From assembly GCA_003952965.2 (NCBI GenBank), contig CM025854.1, positions 13,705,744-13,769,743 of the forward strand: a stretch of DNA of 64,000 bases, given 5' to 3'. Below are positions 33,553 through 46,555 of this stretch, one piece after another. The position numbers and the translations under genes were made by a program. The notes beneath the pieces were generated by a model that saw only the letters and a program-made list of their open reading frames with translations, was not told where the DNA came from and did not search any database. Source of the stretch: Morella rubra. Its lineage: Eukaryota > Streptophyta > Magnoliopsida > Fagales > Myricaceae. How positions within the stretch are numbered: the stretch's first letter is position 1; each line of letters starts with the position of its first letter.

Positions 33553-35618
33553 ATTGAGAAACAATTCTGATGGCCAAAAAGCCATGACTTCCGTTGGAAC
33601 GAACTCACCCACCTCATAGATGTTGAAATTTTTTCCCTTTTTTGGCAGACATAAACTCCATCTTATCCTAAGAGTAATGCTTGAATTGAATTGCGCTTAG
33701 TTTATGTTTAATGCCATTTTGGTACATTGACTTCCCCGAGTCATTTCAGAAGCTTTTCGAAATATTCTTTTAATGATCGATGCAAGACATGTTTGTTGTT
33801 AGGTGACATCCGAACGTGCATCAATGTAATGATCAAATATAAAGCCTCTTGGATCCATATCCTTCTAGAAAGAACATAGAGACTGGAGTATCATTTAGCT
33901 TCTTCTTTTTTTTTTTTTTTCTTTTTCCTTGTTTTCATTCGTCTGCAAAAAAAAAAAACAAAAAAACATTTCAAGGGGTGTAAATTAAGGAAGTACGAGT
34001 GAGGATTTTGTCGAAAAGATTTTCTTTGGATTTTGAGACGCATGGCACGGATTAAGCTCGTTATTAAGGGTTTAGGAGTATTGTGGGTATTAATTAACAG
34101 TCAATAAATAAATTATACAGAAAACAAAATAGGAATCCAAGGGCTATGTTTCCAAATCAAGTAACTATTTTCAGTAGTACTGCATTCCTCTACAATAGCT
34201 CGAAACCTATCATTTGATTAACTCGTCCAGAAATCTGTATTTCATGGACTAATTACAAATCGCTCTACTTCCTATTTATTATTTAAAAAACAATGAGATT
34301 ACAACTGCTTTGGAGGAACTTAACATTAATGTCTTATATATATAGTAGAGTTTGCTGCATACGAACTGCAAACAAAATGCCCACTGTAAGTTACTTAATT
34401 AATTAACTAATTAAAGAGAGGGGAAAAAAAAAGAGGAAAACTTCCTCAGTCCATTCAAGGCTGCTCTTAATTAGTCATGTGTATCTTCTATCTTTCAGGC
34501 CATTAAAAACTGGAATCTAGCGACAGGGCGGGGCGTCTATATCTATTGACGAGTGAGTGTATTACTTCGTTTTATTAGTACAGAAGCATATCAGTGCGCA
34601 TGAATTCGTATGAGAATCTCTTTCTCATTCAATTATGAATATGATCGTTCACATAAAGAGTAGCCGATCGAGTAGTATTGCTCATGAAATGGAAAGAAAT
34701 TATGGAATGAGTACGGAAAGCATGAAGCTAGCAATGTCCAAAATTGAATAGTGAGTTAACTTTTTCTTGGCTCCAGTGTTGTCTATGAAGAAATCAGCCC
34801 TAATTTGCCGTTTTCCCCGTTAAATAGCTCCCTTTGGTTGCACGAAACCCAGTCCGTCTTCGAGAATATTTGTCTTTGTCGTTTATAAGCTGGTACGTAG
34901 CTAGGGTTAATATCGATCTCGAAGGCGCAAACCCCACGAATCGTTTTTCCATTTTTGTACACAGCGAATGCCTTCCCTACAAGCACACAAACTTCTTTTC
35001 TTTTAAAACGATCGGACAAGAATCGAGATAGTGCTGCCTTCCCCTTGTGTCGATATCTTTTTTATCAATTAGTGTGCCGATATATATCCTTCGTACTGTT
35101 TTTTCTTGGCACAGTGGCATTAATTAGGTGGACAGTTGAATCTCGAAGATACTAGAACCCCACAAATCTTTTTTCCCTTTTGTTTGATGGTGAATGCCTC
35201 ACACATGCGCACACAATCTTCTTTTCTTTTGTGATATTGGCAAGAAATGAGGCCGTACTAATGCCACTAACTGGGTTTGTCAGTCGGTGATAATGATAAT
35301 GAAGACGAGAGTACATGATACAGCCCCCCCGCCTCGGGTATCTATTTATATATTGTACATTTCAAAGATTTCATGTATTACAATCTGATCTTCAGCTTGA
35401 AATTAAGGTCTTTCGACCTATTTCCTTCTGACGTATCCAACCACTCTTACTTTCTTCAAAAACCCGACAAAAGTGTACTCGTTTCTTTCAAGTGAGTATG
35501 CATTTTCTTCCCTTTTTTGCCTTTTTCTCGTGAGACCCGTACGCCACTTCGTTTCCATTTTATTCCTCATTTTTGGTGTCTGGCGTCCTTTTCTATGGAT
35601 TTGTGTTTGGCATGAATG
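33553..35618. other. intergenic, no gene recognised; imperfect local duplication at 34880-35265
   Basis: AT-rich. Two related stretches (about 34900-35035 and 35125-35265) share ACCCCAC(G)AAATC-, GCGAATGCCTTCC/GTGAATGCCTCAC- and CTTCTTTTCTTTT-type words in the same order, suggesting an old duplication of about 230 bases. T- and A-runs lie at 33906-33960. Confidence 0.45.
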
Positions 35619-36454
35619 CAGGGGGGCTAACTTTTTAAGAGGAGACAAGTCATGAAAATGAAGATTTTTAATGTAAAATTAAAAAAATTAAAAATTAAAA
35701 TTAAACTATAAATTTATTTCTTGTCTTTTTAGATACAAAATTACTAATTAAATTTTTGTATTTAAGTTTACCTAATAAATTAGTTTCGATCCACTTAATC
35801 TATCTTGAGACATAATTGTTTGTAAATAATTTTTTATAATCTTTCTGAAGTTGGTGTGAAAACGTGTTGAAAATTATATGAAATTTTTTATATATATTTT
35901 GTACAAAACAAAATTTCTTTGCAAGTTGAAAACTTTTTCCTTACCAAACATATACCTAGTTTTGAAAAACTTGTTTCTGCAGATGAGGTATGGTAAATAG
36001 TATTTTATATGCAATAAAATAATTTGGAAAACAAATTCTAGTTCTTTCACTAGATTAAGTATTTCAAGTGGAGTAGTTTTTTAACTTCTTTTAAAACTTT
36101 TAATTCCGAAAATAAATTCAAAACCATCAATATCAGAGCGCATGTCATGCTTAAGAAATTTTTAAAGATTGAAATTTTTTTTTTCTAATTTTACTATAAT
36201 ATCTGCTAACAATATCTACAAAACAACCAACACTTTTAATTTATTTATTTCTAATTTTAAAAAATTCCTATTTTATAGTTCTTTAATTAAGTTGTATCTA
36301 AAAAATTTTAAGCTTTTTTTCTTCCCATTAATTTTAATTTTGTTATAATATAGGGCCTTTATAATTTTTAATTTTAATTTTACTATAATATAAGGCCTTT
36401 ATAATAAAGAGTCTTTCTAATTAGGGGCCTAAGATGGTCTTACCTGCCTCCCTG
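35619..36454. mobile_element. short hAT-like element (836 bp) with 8-bp target duplication
   Basis: CATGAATG occurs directly before the element (35611-35618) and directly after it (36455-36462). The ends are CAGGGGGGCT on the left and, inverted, CAGGGAGGCA on the right, the CAGGG ends of hAT elements. The interior is AT-rich and has no intact gene; a stretch near 36338-36400 is repeated in tandem (TATAATATA(A/G)GGCCTTTATAAT twice). Confidence 0.72.
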
Positions 36455-36462
36455 CATGAATG

Positions 36463-37929
36463 CCAAGAGCAGTAAGAGTCGCTAGATCTCCGATATCATG
36501 AGCTATACATGGGGAGAAGCTCTAGTTGAGATGACTTCTTTTGAGGTACCGCGCATGTATCTGTGTGGTTAATATATTCCTGAATCATGTCAAGTAGTAT
36601 GGAAGCCAAAACGTAATGTGATTCGGGAGTAGTATGGTGCAATACAGGTCAAGATCTGACGATAATTAGTGGATTTACTTAAATATTCTTAAAAAATAAA
36701 CAGTAACCATTTAAAAAGAATGAAAAGAAATTAACATATTCAAAAGATCAGATGGTGTTGGAAACAAAGCGAGAAAGTGTGACAATGATGAAGACGGTTA
36801 TCAAAATTTAGAATTTCTTAATTATGTTAAAGACACAAAAAAATGAAGAATTTTCATAATTTAAATTCTTAAAAGATAGTTTTAGAAATCATTTAAGACG
36901 GAATTGGTCATTATCCAAAGTACTATCCGACAGTTCTCTTCCTAATTACAAGTAGAAATATGAGAGCTATATTAGCTATATACAATTATCCTTCCTTAGA
37001 ACTCATGCTGTGGTGAATTCCGGGTCTTACTTAAGCACTGCGGCAAAGCCCATTGTCGATCAAATATCCGAGACCAGGCCCACATGCACTTTGGATATAG
37101 CCGACCCCGGCGCTTTACATTTGAAGCAAAACGAGATGTGCCAGCATAGCAAGCAAATTAATTAGCGGTCAGATAGCTTAATTAATACAATTTATTAGGC
37201 AAATGTTTATAGGTAATGCTTTAGGAAAAGAACACTTTAATATAGACAAACATATGCATCTTTTTCGTTTTTCTTTTTCCTCTCATATAGGCTAGGTTGT
37301 GGATTATACAAAAAAGATGGCTCTCTCGATGAAGATGAGAAAGAAGAAAACCAAAAGACTTACAAATTAAGCAAGTACTCTGATATCCCGAATCTCACAT
37401 AGAGTGCGAAAAAAAAATGAGTTTTATAAGGGTCAAGTCTCACATTGAGACCTTATTAGGTTGAACTGGCCTTAAAATGATTTCAAGAAACTTCAAGAGC
37501 AACCTTAACTAGTTTTTTGGAAGTTAAAACGCAGATGTGGCTGGCGCTGACGTTAAGTAGTATTCTAGGATTGCCCCACATCGCAACTATCGGCATTTGA
37601 ATAATATGAATGAGAAATGAAACCTAGCTCAGCCAAGAGAGAACAATGTAGGGGCTAACTTGAATACTGTTGGAGTAGTATGTGAGTTAGCACAACAAGT
37701 TATGGTTGAGATCGCCAGGAATGCTAACATCAAGAATCGATGAGCTCATATTGAATTGTACCCTTCTACGTTTGTAGGAAAGGGGAGGGAGATATCAAAA
37801 TTAAGGACTCAATGATACTGAATGTATCAAAGTACATGCCTAAGCCGAAGAGTGAAGAAGGGGAGAGAAATGAGGAGATGAAGGTGAGGGAGATTATAAA
37901 GTTGAATCCTTGAAGATGGGATGTGCCAA
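36463..37929. other. intergenic, no gene recognised
   Basis: AT-rich. Open frames are short and carry no recognised motif. Confidence 0.5.
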
Positions 37930-38348
37930 AAAATAAGGTATAATTGCACCCAAGGCCCCGAGGTATCACAATGTTGCAAATAAGCCCTGAGGTAACGTTT
38001 TCAACAAATAGACCCCTGAGATCAAGTTCCCATAAAAAAAGAAGCCCCTACATCCACTTCCTGTCAAACCCGTTAAAACTAATTGCTGACTAGGATTTAA
38101 AATCCATGTCAAAACCAATCAATGAGTGCCACCTATCCACTTAAAAAGGCTCAGCCACGCATGCGCCACTTGTCTGCCACCTCTCCGTGCCTGCAAAAAA
38201 AAAACTCTTAAATAAGACGATGCCATTTGGAGCCATATCCAACCCATCGCACAAATAGAACCCTAACTTTTCCCCAAAGTCTCAACAGAGAACCCTAGGT
38301 TCCCCAATTTCTCCTCCTCACCCATTTCCTACACAACACGCAAGGTAA

Positions 38349-39458
38349 ATGTATTCCATCTCCAACTCATCATGCCAGCGTTCTAGTTTGTCACAACGAC
38401 CAGTCTCCTTGAAATGGCGTGGTCTCCTACTCGAGCCTCCATTGTGTCGTTGTGAGCTCCAGGCATGCTTGAGGATTTCACTGACAAATTCAAACCCGGG
38501 ACGAAGATTATATGGATGTCCAATGTACACTGTAAGCTTGGTAATTCAATCTCATCAAAACTACAAGATTTACAAATATTAAATGAATTTTGTCATAGGC
38601 GAGTTTTGTTGTATTTTTTTCCTCTTTCTCGTGAAGTTCTCTCAGCATTTACCTACGCACTCATTAAGTCATTTTTTTTTCTTGAAGTTCTTTGGGCAAC
38701 TACTTATATGCTTCGTTGTTATGTCTAATCCTCAATTGATAGCAGTTCCCTAGGATATCAAGCACAATTGGTATCAATTGAAAAAGCTTATGTCTTCTTT
38801 ATTAATTTTTGCTATAATTCTTAGAATGGATGTATTTTTTCTTATGCAGATTCATTTTGCTATAAGTGTCTTGTATGCATATTCATTTTGCTATAATCCT
38901 CAAGATGGATGTATGAAGGCAAAGCTTTTGTCTTGTTTATTTATTTTGGCATGATTTGTTTGCTATAAGTGTGTTACTAATATGTTTTGAACTGTGATTT
39001 ATGATTGTTGTAAGATTAAATGAACTGTGATTTATAATTACATGGTACATGTGATTTATGATATGTTTCCAAACATTGCATTGTAAAAAGGAAATTCCTT
39101 GATTACAATTGGATCATATCATGATTAATATATGTCCTATTTTGTCAATGGTACTACAAATGTGTTATGTCCTACTTTGTCAATATATAATTGCTGATTT
39201 TTATTTAATAATGCATCCGTGTTTTGACAAAAGCAACGTTGCTGCAATTTTTTCCCAGTAGGTTGACCCCCAACCAGTCAGTGCGGTGAAGAGATCCTAC
39301 CTTCGATGATCAAAAAAATGAAAGCGATGAAGAAAGAAGAAGCTCGGAAGCAGAAGGCGAAACAACATCGATTGATTATGTTATTGATTAAATCGTGGGT
39401 CTTCTTTGTGGTTTTTGTTGTAATGATTAGTTGTATGTACTTAGTTGTAGGAGTTTAG
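38349..39458 (+). pseudogene. GRF-type zinc-finger protein carried by the MULE, two exons
   Basis: Exon 1 (38349-38531) encodes LCRCELQA and NPGRRLYGCPMY, the GRF zinc-finger signature, up to a donor GTAAGC. Exon 2 starts after TTTTTTCCCAG near 39259 and reads VDPQPVSAVKRSY, then, after a frameshift, a charged coiled-coil-like stretch (KKMKAMKKEEARKQKAKQHR) and a hydrophobic tail (VFFVVFVVMISCMY) resembling a membrane segment, ending at 39458. Such GRF proteins with coiled coil and C-terminal hydrophobic segment are common in plant genomes. The shift in exon 2 and the eroded finger suggest a pseudogene. Function of these proteins is unknown to me. Confidence 0.65.
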
Positions 39459-40109
39459 TATAGTATATTTGACTTTGGTTGTAGTGTTGTTTTGAACTTT
39501 ATATTTGGTTGTAGTTGTAGGAGTTTAGTGTAGTGAACTTTGTATTTGGTCGTGGGTTGTATTTGTTTTGAACTATGTTGCAAAGGTTGTATTGAAATTT
39601 AGTATAGTGTAATGATCACTTTGTTGTATTTGGTGTACTTAACTTTGTATTTGATCGTATTGCAAAGGTTCAAAAGATGTTTAGTTGAGTTGAGTGCATT
39701 ATAATTGAGTGCACTATAAAGGTTCTGAACAACGCATTACAATTCCATCAACTCCATGTAAACTCAGCATTTCAATTCCATGTCAATTGTAGACCAACTC
39801 CATGTAAAATGCATTACAATTCCATGTCAATTGCATTACAATTCCATAACAGTGCATTACAAAACAAACTCAGAACAAAATAACAGCACATAATTACAAA
39901 TACATCGGGGGAGAAATTGACTAGTATGGCAATCAAACCACTGAACATAATGCATTACAGATCAATTACATTGGTTTGTTGTCGTCTTCTTTTTCTTCCC
40001 GGTATCTCAACTGCACTAGATGTACTGCTCCATCCTTTAAAAGAACAAATTTTCAATATAGTTAGTAATGAACATAACAAAATACATATCAAGGGCTGTA
40101 AAAAGGATT

Positions 40110-40631
40110 TGTACTTATAGTTCTTGTCTTCTTCACTTAAGGTTTTGGGGGAAATTTTCTCTCTCCTGGTCTAGGTGGCAGCTTACATCGTCGCCGATTA
40201 TGATCAAGTGCCCCACACCTTCCACACTTTGTTCTATAACCTCGCCTTGACACTCGATTTGGGGGTGGTGGGGGTTACAGCTCATCAGCAACCCTTCTCC
40301 TCAACTTTCTCGGCTTGCCTGACCTCGCTCTAAGCCTAAAAGGGAGGGTAGAATTGTAGTCAAGGTGTGGCCACTCCTTTGGACCAGGCATCGCCTCTTT
40401 GGTTGGCAGGTAAGCTCGGCGATATGCCTCAATCCGGTAATAAGGATCAACAAACTCCTCTGGCTCCCTCCTCGTTGCCTCTAACATCATGATTAGCAGC
40501 CCCTCCATCATCCTTAACCCCATAATGACATCATCATCAACTCTTCCAACACCATGAGGAGCCCTATCATCATTACTCTCCTCGGAGTGCTCTATGTATA
40601 TGTGCAACTCCTCAGCATTCTCTTTCCTCAC
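40110..40631 (-). pseudogene. mudrA-like transposase, C-terminal part
   Basis: The minus strand reads EPEEFVDPYYRIEAYRRAYL, then PGPKEWPHLDYN and PFRLRARSGKPRKLRRRVAD: the region after the SWIM finger of MuDR transposases, including the basic proline-rich hinge. After a frameshift it gives CGRCGALDHNRRRC (40186-40230), a C-x2-C-x4-H-x4-C knuckle that ends these proteins. The preceding acidic stretch (EHSEESNDD) belongs to the N-terminal region, so the MULE DDE catalytic domain and SWIM finger are deleted. Confidence 0.8.
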
Positions 40632-40880
40632 TCTATCAAAATTCGAAAATCGTCATCTGTCTCAATGTATAAGATGTCACCAGCACCTTCATCATCGAGC
40701 TTCCATGCAAGTCTCGATACATTCAAGTAATCCAAATGTTTCCTCGCAAAATTCTTAATCACAGTGGCTGACAAATAGTCTAGATCTTGATTGCCACAGT
40801 GGTCAATCTCTCCCCCGATGTATCTACGTTCAGTGGAGCTTATTGATCCCCGGTGCTAGTATGTAAAGGTGCATCATCCT
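40632..40880 (-). pseudogene. mudrA-like transposase, N-terminal PB1-like domain
   Basis: The minus strand reads RYIGGEIDHCGNQDLDYLSA, then VIKNFARKHLDYLNVSRLAW and ILYIETDDDFRILIE, then (next frame) AEELHIYIEHSEE. This matches the PB1-like N-terminal domain of plant MuDR-type transposases. A stop separates it from the continuing frame. A splice-acceptor-like TTTTTTTCAG lies just upstream of the first Met codons. Confidence 0.7.
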
Positions 40881-40885
40881 CTGAA

Positions 40886-41682
40886 AAAAAAAAAGATTAG
40901 CTAAAATTACAATAATTTTCTATATAACAGGTTAAAGAGCATCCAAGCCATATATAACTTGTGACATGTATCTTTAATAAGTTTGAAAAGATAAAGGGGC
41001 CAACGGTCCATGATAATGAAGCACTAGAAAGACAAAGAATAAGCCTAGACCACATAAACTAAAGTCTACAAACGTAATAGTAACAATTATAAGAATCAAT
41101 GCCCAAGGAAGGAAGCCCATCATGTCATATAAACATCACCAAGATAAGCTAAATAGAAAAGCAGCCAAGTCACTTCATGAAAGTAGTTCTTCATATGACC
41201 CAGATTAGAGAAATCCTTTGTATGATCCTAAATATCTCAAGCCTTTCACCTTGAAGTTTCTTTTATTTAGGAGACAACCAAAATTTGCTATATCAACACT
41301 TCTATCCACTTCCTAATAGGCATGCAAGGCCTAGGAAAGCAATTGGAATTTCTTTCTAATTTTCCAAGCAATTAATCAAAATTGTAATGCCCTTGGGGGT
41401 TTATATAGCTTATCTATCCAAATTAATTATCAATGATGTCAGTGACAATTTCTTGAATTTCTTCAACGTAAACCATTGTTCCAGAACAAAGGCTCTCACA
41501 CAATAACTAGAGAGAGATAGCAAGATTGACATTTGCATCAAAACTTCACAAAAGTAAACATGTCTATTTAGTTGCCTTTCAAAGAAAAATATCTTTTCCT
41601 TAAATATTGTGTGTGTGAGTGTGTTTTTCCTTCTTTTCTTTTCAATGCCACACAAAGAAAATACTTGGAACCGATCATTCAA
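40886..41682. other. intergenic, no gene recognised
   Basis: AT-rich; may contain the unrecognised right part of the MULE. Open frames are short and unassigned. Confidence 0.45.
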
Positions 41683-44600
41683 TGTCACACCCCCTGCCTA
41701 TACGCACCCTCTTGGCTCACCTATAGAGATGGTATGCACACAGTCAGGGATTACAGCACAAACCGATCCTATGAAGTACTACTGTTTGGCTTCAAAAAAA
41801 TTTAGCGGAAACGTTTAGTTAAAAAAAAATAGTATTGTAATTAGAAATTTGTTAAGAAAGGAAAATTACGTTTTTAGGAAATTAATGGTAAAGCGACATT
41901 AATAAATGCATTAATAATAATCTTCGAAGTTTGAAACTCTTGGAAATAAAAAGAAAAGAAAAACATAAGAATACAAAAAGCAAAGAAATAAGATAAGATA
42001 AATTTTGAAGAGATAAATACATAGTTCCATTATGATCACGGTTTTTCTCTTTTACAAAAAACATCCTTCAATAGGATTACAAAAGAAAAAGAAATAGCTA
42101 CAAAAGTGGAAGATTTCTAAAGCTTTCCGTACAAAGACAACCGTGATCCTAAAACTTCATATACAAAAGCTGACGAAACTCAAAAAGCAACTGCAACTAA
42201 GGTCAACTCATCCTCCGGATCAGTGTCAGAGGTCAAATATACTATCTCGGTCTTGGGAGAGACGTAACTGCACTCCGCCGGTGGAGAGAGAACTATACAC
42301 AGGAGGGCTGGGTCAACATCGACCAACCCAAAATCCTCAAGTCAGGGGAGTAGGGTTAGGCGTGGTCTTTAAAGTACCAGTGGGGCTCGTGCTCCACTAG
42401 TATTTCGAATGTGTCGTAACCCACGTTCGTATCTTCAGCATTAGGATATAAGAGTCAAGGTCCAATGTCTACTGCAGGGTCTGATATCCACAGCGCCATA
42501 TACAAGATGAAAGACAGAAAAAGGGGTGAGTTCTACTAACTTAGTAAAGAGGGGAAAGGGACATGACATATGAAATAAATAAGCAGGAACAATCATTGTA
42601 GTAGGTAAACAATAAATAAGCACTGATAATAATAGACAGGATAACAATTTATTATCAATGCAATGTAGAAATGATGTATTTGTTTCCCGGTCAATTCTCT
42701 TTCTTTCTTATTGTACAAGTGTCCTACTGCGCTCTGTTTAACACCCAGAATCAGGGTTATGCGTCCTTCCTCTCCTCGGGGACTATCTCGCGCATCACAC
42801 ACACAAGGACCTAGTTAGACAAGCCTTGTACCATTGCCTAGGCCAACCAACCACTATTCCCTTAGCGGTTGCTTGCACTTTAACGATGTAAACGGTACTG
42901 TCACCTGATCTCAGGACCACCTCTGGATATAGGTTCTTTCCGGTCATAACAGTGTTCCCCATACCCATGAGATGATTATGTAGTATGACATATCATAAGC
43001 ATACGAGATTCACAATTTATATAATCTGAATATAAACTGCACATATGCACATTCTAATTTTGCAATATAAAGATATAGTACATAATGCATTTGACCTTTT
43101 AAATAGATAAAATATTAGTACGTACTAATTACATACTATTAATGTTTTAATTAATAGAACCTATGAGTAAGGCTATTATTCGATTGTCCTTCCTTTGATT
43201 ATTACTAATAATTAACACGTACTAAATTACTTAGTCAATTGAAGTTTATTAACTAATTAATAATTAGTAGTATTGTTTAATTAATTAACTATCAATTATC
43301 TAGTTAACGTTTTATTTTAATTAACGTTTATTAATCCACAAGTGGCCAGGCCTATTGGGCCACATAATGGAGTGCCCCAATCAGATTAGATCTTGGCCTC
43401 CTAGATTAAAACCCATTTTCTATTTCATTTTATTTTTTTATTGCTTTACGGGCCGATTATGGCCCTTAATAAGGCCTTGTGATTTGGGCCTCGAATTCAA
43501 AAGGACTTGGGCCCAAATTTTTACTCTAAGACCTCTAAACAGATTTTAACACTACCATGGGCCCAGGTTTTACGTTAGGATATTTTTACCCCTAATTGTT
43601 ACAGACATCCCAAAACTGCCCCTGATGGCCTTCTTGGTCATTTTTACCCTTTTTACACATCTTTTCTTCTTGAAATTTTTAGGGCTTCGTCTAGTACACC
43701 ACAGTGACCTACTTGAATTTTCTCAGGGCCTAAATCCATATATTTTTCACAAAAAGAGGTTACTAAGCAATCGGGTACAACAACAGGGATGTGAAATGTC
43801 ATGCGTGGCATGTGTTCTGTGTTCTCTTTTTACAGCACACATACATGATATCCAGCACTCATATTACTCTTTTCTCTCAACAAAATCACTTGTTCATAGA
43901 TCAGTGCCGAACATAACATCATTTGAAAGGATTACATAAAGAAAAAGTGTCAAAATGGCATGCAAATACAAGAGATGAACATGCATGCTTCCTCTCCTCT
44001 CCCTATGGCCAACCCGTGGCCCTCTTGCTCTCATATTCACCATTTCACTTACTAACCGAGACTTAAAAATATTTAGATCATCATTTACACATTTCAGCTT
44101 CACAAATCAAGTCACACACGCATGACATTAGGGCATTTGACCATGAACAAGGCAAAAATCTCATCATCTCCTACATGCAACTACAAAGATGAGGTTTTTT
44201 TTTTATCAAAATGAAATAGAAAATCATCAAACCAAGATGTGTAAACATAAGATTACAGTAGCATATTTGGACTCAAGCATCTCATCACTTGTCCCCTCAA
44301 CTCTCACTTGTTCTACATGCAACTAAATCCTCTTATCTCTAGATTCGGTTGGTGCTAGATTTCTTTGGAAAATGGACACCTAAAACGAGTCACCATGTTA
44401 GAAAAGAGAGGTGAAAACAGAACAAGAAAATGGTGCAAGAGGAAGGGCTCATGGGAGAAGTTTTCTCCCATGGCCGAAGGTCTTCTAAGACCTACCTTAC
44501 TTTCCTTTTTTTTTTTTTTCTTCCTTCTTTCTTCCCTCTGCTTCTTCTTCTCCTCTTCTTCTTCTTCTTCTTTTTCTCCTTCGGTCTGCCTTGTCTCACG

Positions 44601-45542
44601 CCACTCTCTCTATTTCTCTATCTCTATCTCTTTCTCGTAGTCAACAAAACCAAGGAGACCAAGGGTTTTACTCATTCAGTTTTGGCTTAAAGAAGGCTAG
44701 CTAACTATAGTTAGAAACACAGGTTTTCTCTAACTTGTCACCTAAGCTAGCTAGGTAATCATTAATCTACACTTCACTAAAGAAGCAACTTGAAGATTGG
44801 CTATCATGGGCGGCAAAGGGGCAGAAAATGCCATGTGTCCTCACTTCTCTTTTCTGGGCAATCATTAGAGCTTCACCAAATCACACAATATCTCCACACA
44901 CACACAACCGATTGGTCTTCAAGCCTTCAACGTAATATGCATGCATAAGAGACAAAAAAAAAAAAGCTAGGACCAACGGGAGGACATGGGGTGGCCGAAC
45001 CTAGGGGGAAGGAAAAGAGAGAAAAAAAAATCATCACCAAGCCTCATGCTTGTGTCTATTCGGCCAAGTCATTGAACCATGCAAAATAAAAAATACAAGG
45101 TTAGGGAAAGGTGAAAAATTAATTAGACCATGATATGATTTAATATAATGATTGGAAAACATATAAAACCATAATGCCTTACCGTATATTCGGCTATAAG
45201 CTGAAAAAAAAAAATTTAAGGTTAAGCAAGGATAATTAAATATGCCAAATAGTAAGAACATTAAGGCAAGAAAATAAAATTAAGCTAAGATGGTTTTGAA
45301 AAGACTATTAATAGAATTAAATTCTTTAATGCAAGTAAAATGAATTCAAATATGAAGCTCAGAAATAAATATTCAAACAAAATGCAAACATCTAGTTGAA
45401 TAATAAGAGAATTAAAATATTCAAGCATGTTAAAAATCATGTAGGCGTAACAAAGAAATAATTTAGACTAGAAAACTTCAAATATTATATTATACTAATT
45501 TTTAAATATGTCAAGTAGCTGAAAATAAAGAGGGGTGTCACA
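41683..45542 (-). repeat. 3' LTR of the Tekay/Del-type element (about 3.86 kb)
   Basis: Right end GGGGTGTCACA (coding-strand start TGTGACACCCC) directly abuts a purine tract. Left end TGTCACACCCCC (coding-strand end GGGGGTGTGACA) gives the expected TG...CA. Both ends share the same word in inverted form. In between are patches typical of such LTRs (coding strand GGTGACAGTACCGTTTACAT at about 42890). With no second LTR the left limit rests on the terminal word only. The LTR includes pyrimidine-rich runs at 44498-44580. Confidence 0.65.
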
Positions 45543-45556
45543 TCCTCCCCCTCTTA
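45543..45556 (-). other. polypurine tract of the Tekay/Del-type element
   Basis: Coding strand AAGAGGGGGAGGA immediately before LTR start TGTGACACC: a classical polypurine tract. Confidence 0.85.
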
Positions 45557-45989
45557 AGAACAATTTCGTCCTTAGAATTGCGTGAATTCAAAAAGTTACG
45601 AAGTTTTTCAAAGTCTTTCAAAATTACAAAATATTAAATCATTTAGCTAGCTTTTTCTCAGGTAAGTCCTTCTTGGCTTCAGGATTGGTCTTTCCCGTTT
45701 CTTCTTCTTCTACTTCAAATCCTTCCTCAGGATTAGTTTTTTCTTCACTCTCCTTCTCTAGCTTAAGCCTCTTAACAGCGCTCTGGTACAAGTAACATCC
45801 CATGGGCATGCTCCAGGTCGCCCAAACTCGCCCAGGTTTGGGCTCTGGATACTACCTCTTCCTCGCCGTGACCTCCTTCTTAATAGTCTGGTTCTCCATC
45901 TGCTGGATAAGCATATACAGCTATAAGGATAACTAAATTTCATAAAGCTTGAATTTATCCAAAGTCAAACATCAATGAATGAACTCAAC

Positions 45990-46555
45990 TCAAGCAAGAT
46001 CATAACCTAAATCAGTAAGTAAATGAGGGTACTTCTCTCGCATCTCATATTTCAATTCCCAAGATTCCTCTTCTACTTCTTGACTTCTCCAAAGCACTTT
46101 TATCAATGGTATTTTCTTAGTTCGCAACTCTTGCTCTTTCCGGTCCATGATTTGCACTAGTTGCTCTACATACGAAAAATTCTCCCCGACATGCAATGGT
46201 GCATATTCTAGAATATAGGAGGGGTCCACCACGTATTTTCTTAGCATGGATACATGGAAGACATCATGTTTTCCTTCTCATTCTAGCAATAGTGCTAACT
46301 GATATACCGCTGGCCCTACCTTGCTTAAAATCTCGTAGGGTCCCACAAATCACGGACTTAACTTCCTTTTTTTTTTCCAAATCGCTTTATCCCTTTCATG
46401 AGTGTCACTTCAAGAAATACCTTATCGCCCACCGGGAACTCCAAATCACGTCGTCTGACATCTGCATAACTATTTTGCCTACTCTGAGCAACTTTGGGAC
46501 ATTCTCTAATAATTCCGATTTTCTCACATGTCTTCTGCACAATATCGGGACCTAG
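45990..46555 (-). pseudogene. integrase C-terminus and chromodomain-like end, Tekay/Del-type element
   Basis: The frame at 46358-46540 reads RRRDLEFPVGDKVFLEVTLM and KGIKRFGKKKGS, the gypsy integrase C-terminal motif. Then, in another frame, GPAVYQLALL leads to 45990-46247 with DVFHVSMLRKYV-type text (read MLRKYVVDPSYIL), VQIMDRKEQELRTKKIPLIK and VLWRSQEVEEESWELKYEMR, a chromodomain of the Tekay type. Family role of the chromodomain: targeting integration to marked chromatin. Confidence 0.82.

Larger units (their letters stand above)
37930..40885. mobile_element. Mutator-like element (MULE) remnant with GRF gene and deleted mudrA
   Basis: The left end (ATAATTGCACCCAAGGCCCC, then TCCACTTCCTGTCAAACCCG near 38057) looks like a plant MULE terminal region. 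Inside, a GRF zinc-finger gene on the plus strand converges with a mudrA-type transposase on the minus strand, whose N- and C-terminal parts are joined without the catalytic core. I could not find the matching right terminal repeat, so the right limit is only where mudrA homology ends. Confidence 0.65.

Noticed and set aside
44430..44690. Open frames rich in Phe and Ser
   Set aside because: They are produced by a long pyrimidine-rich low-complexity run inside the Tekay-type LTR.
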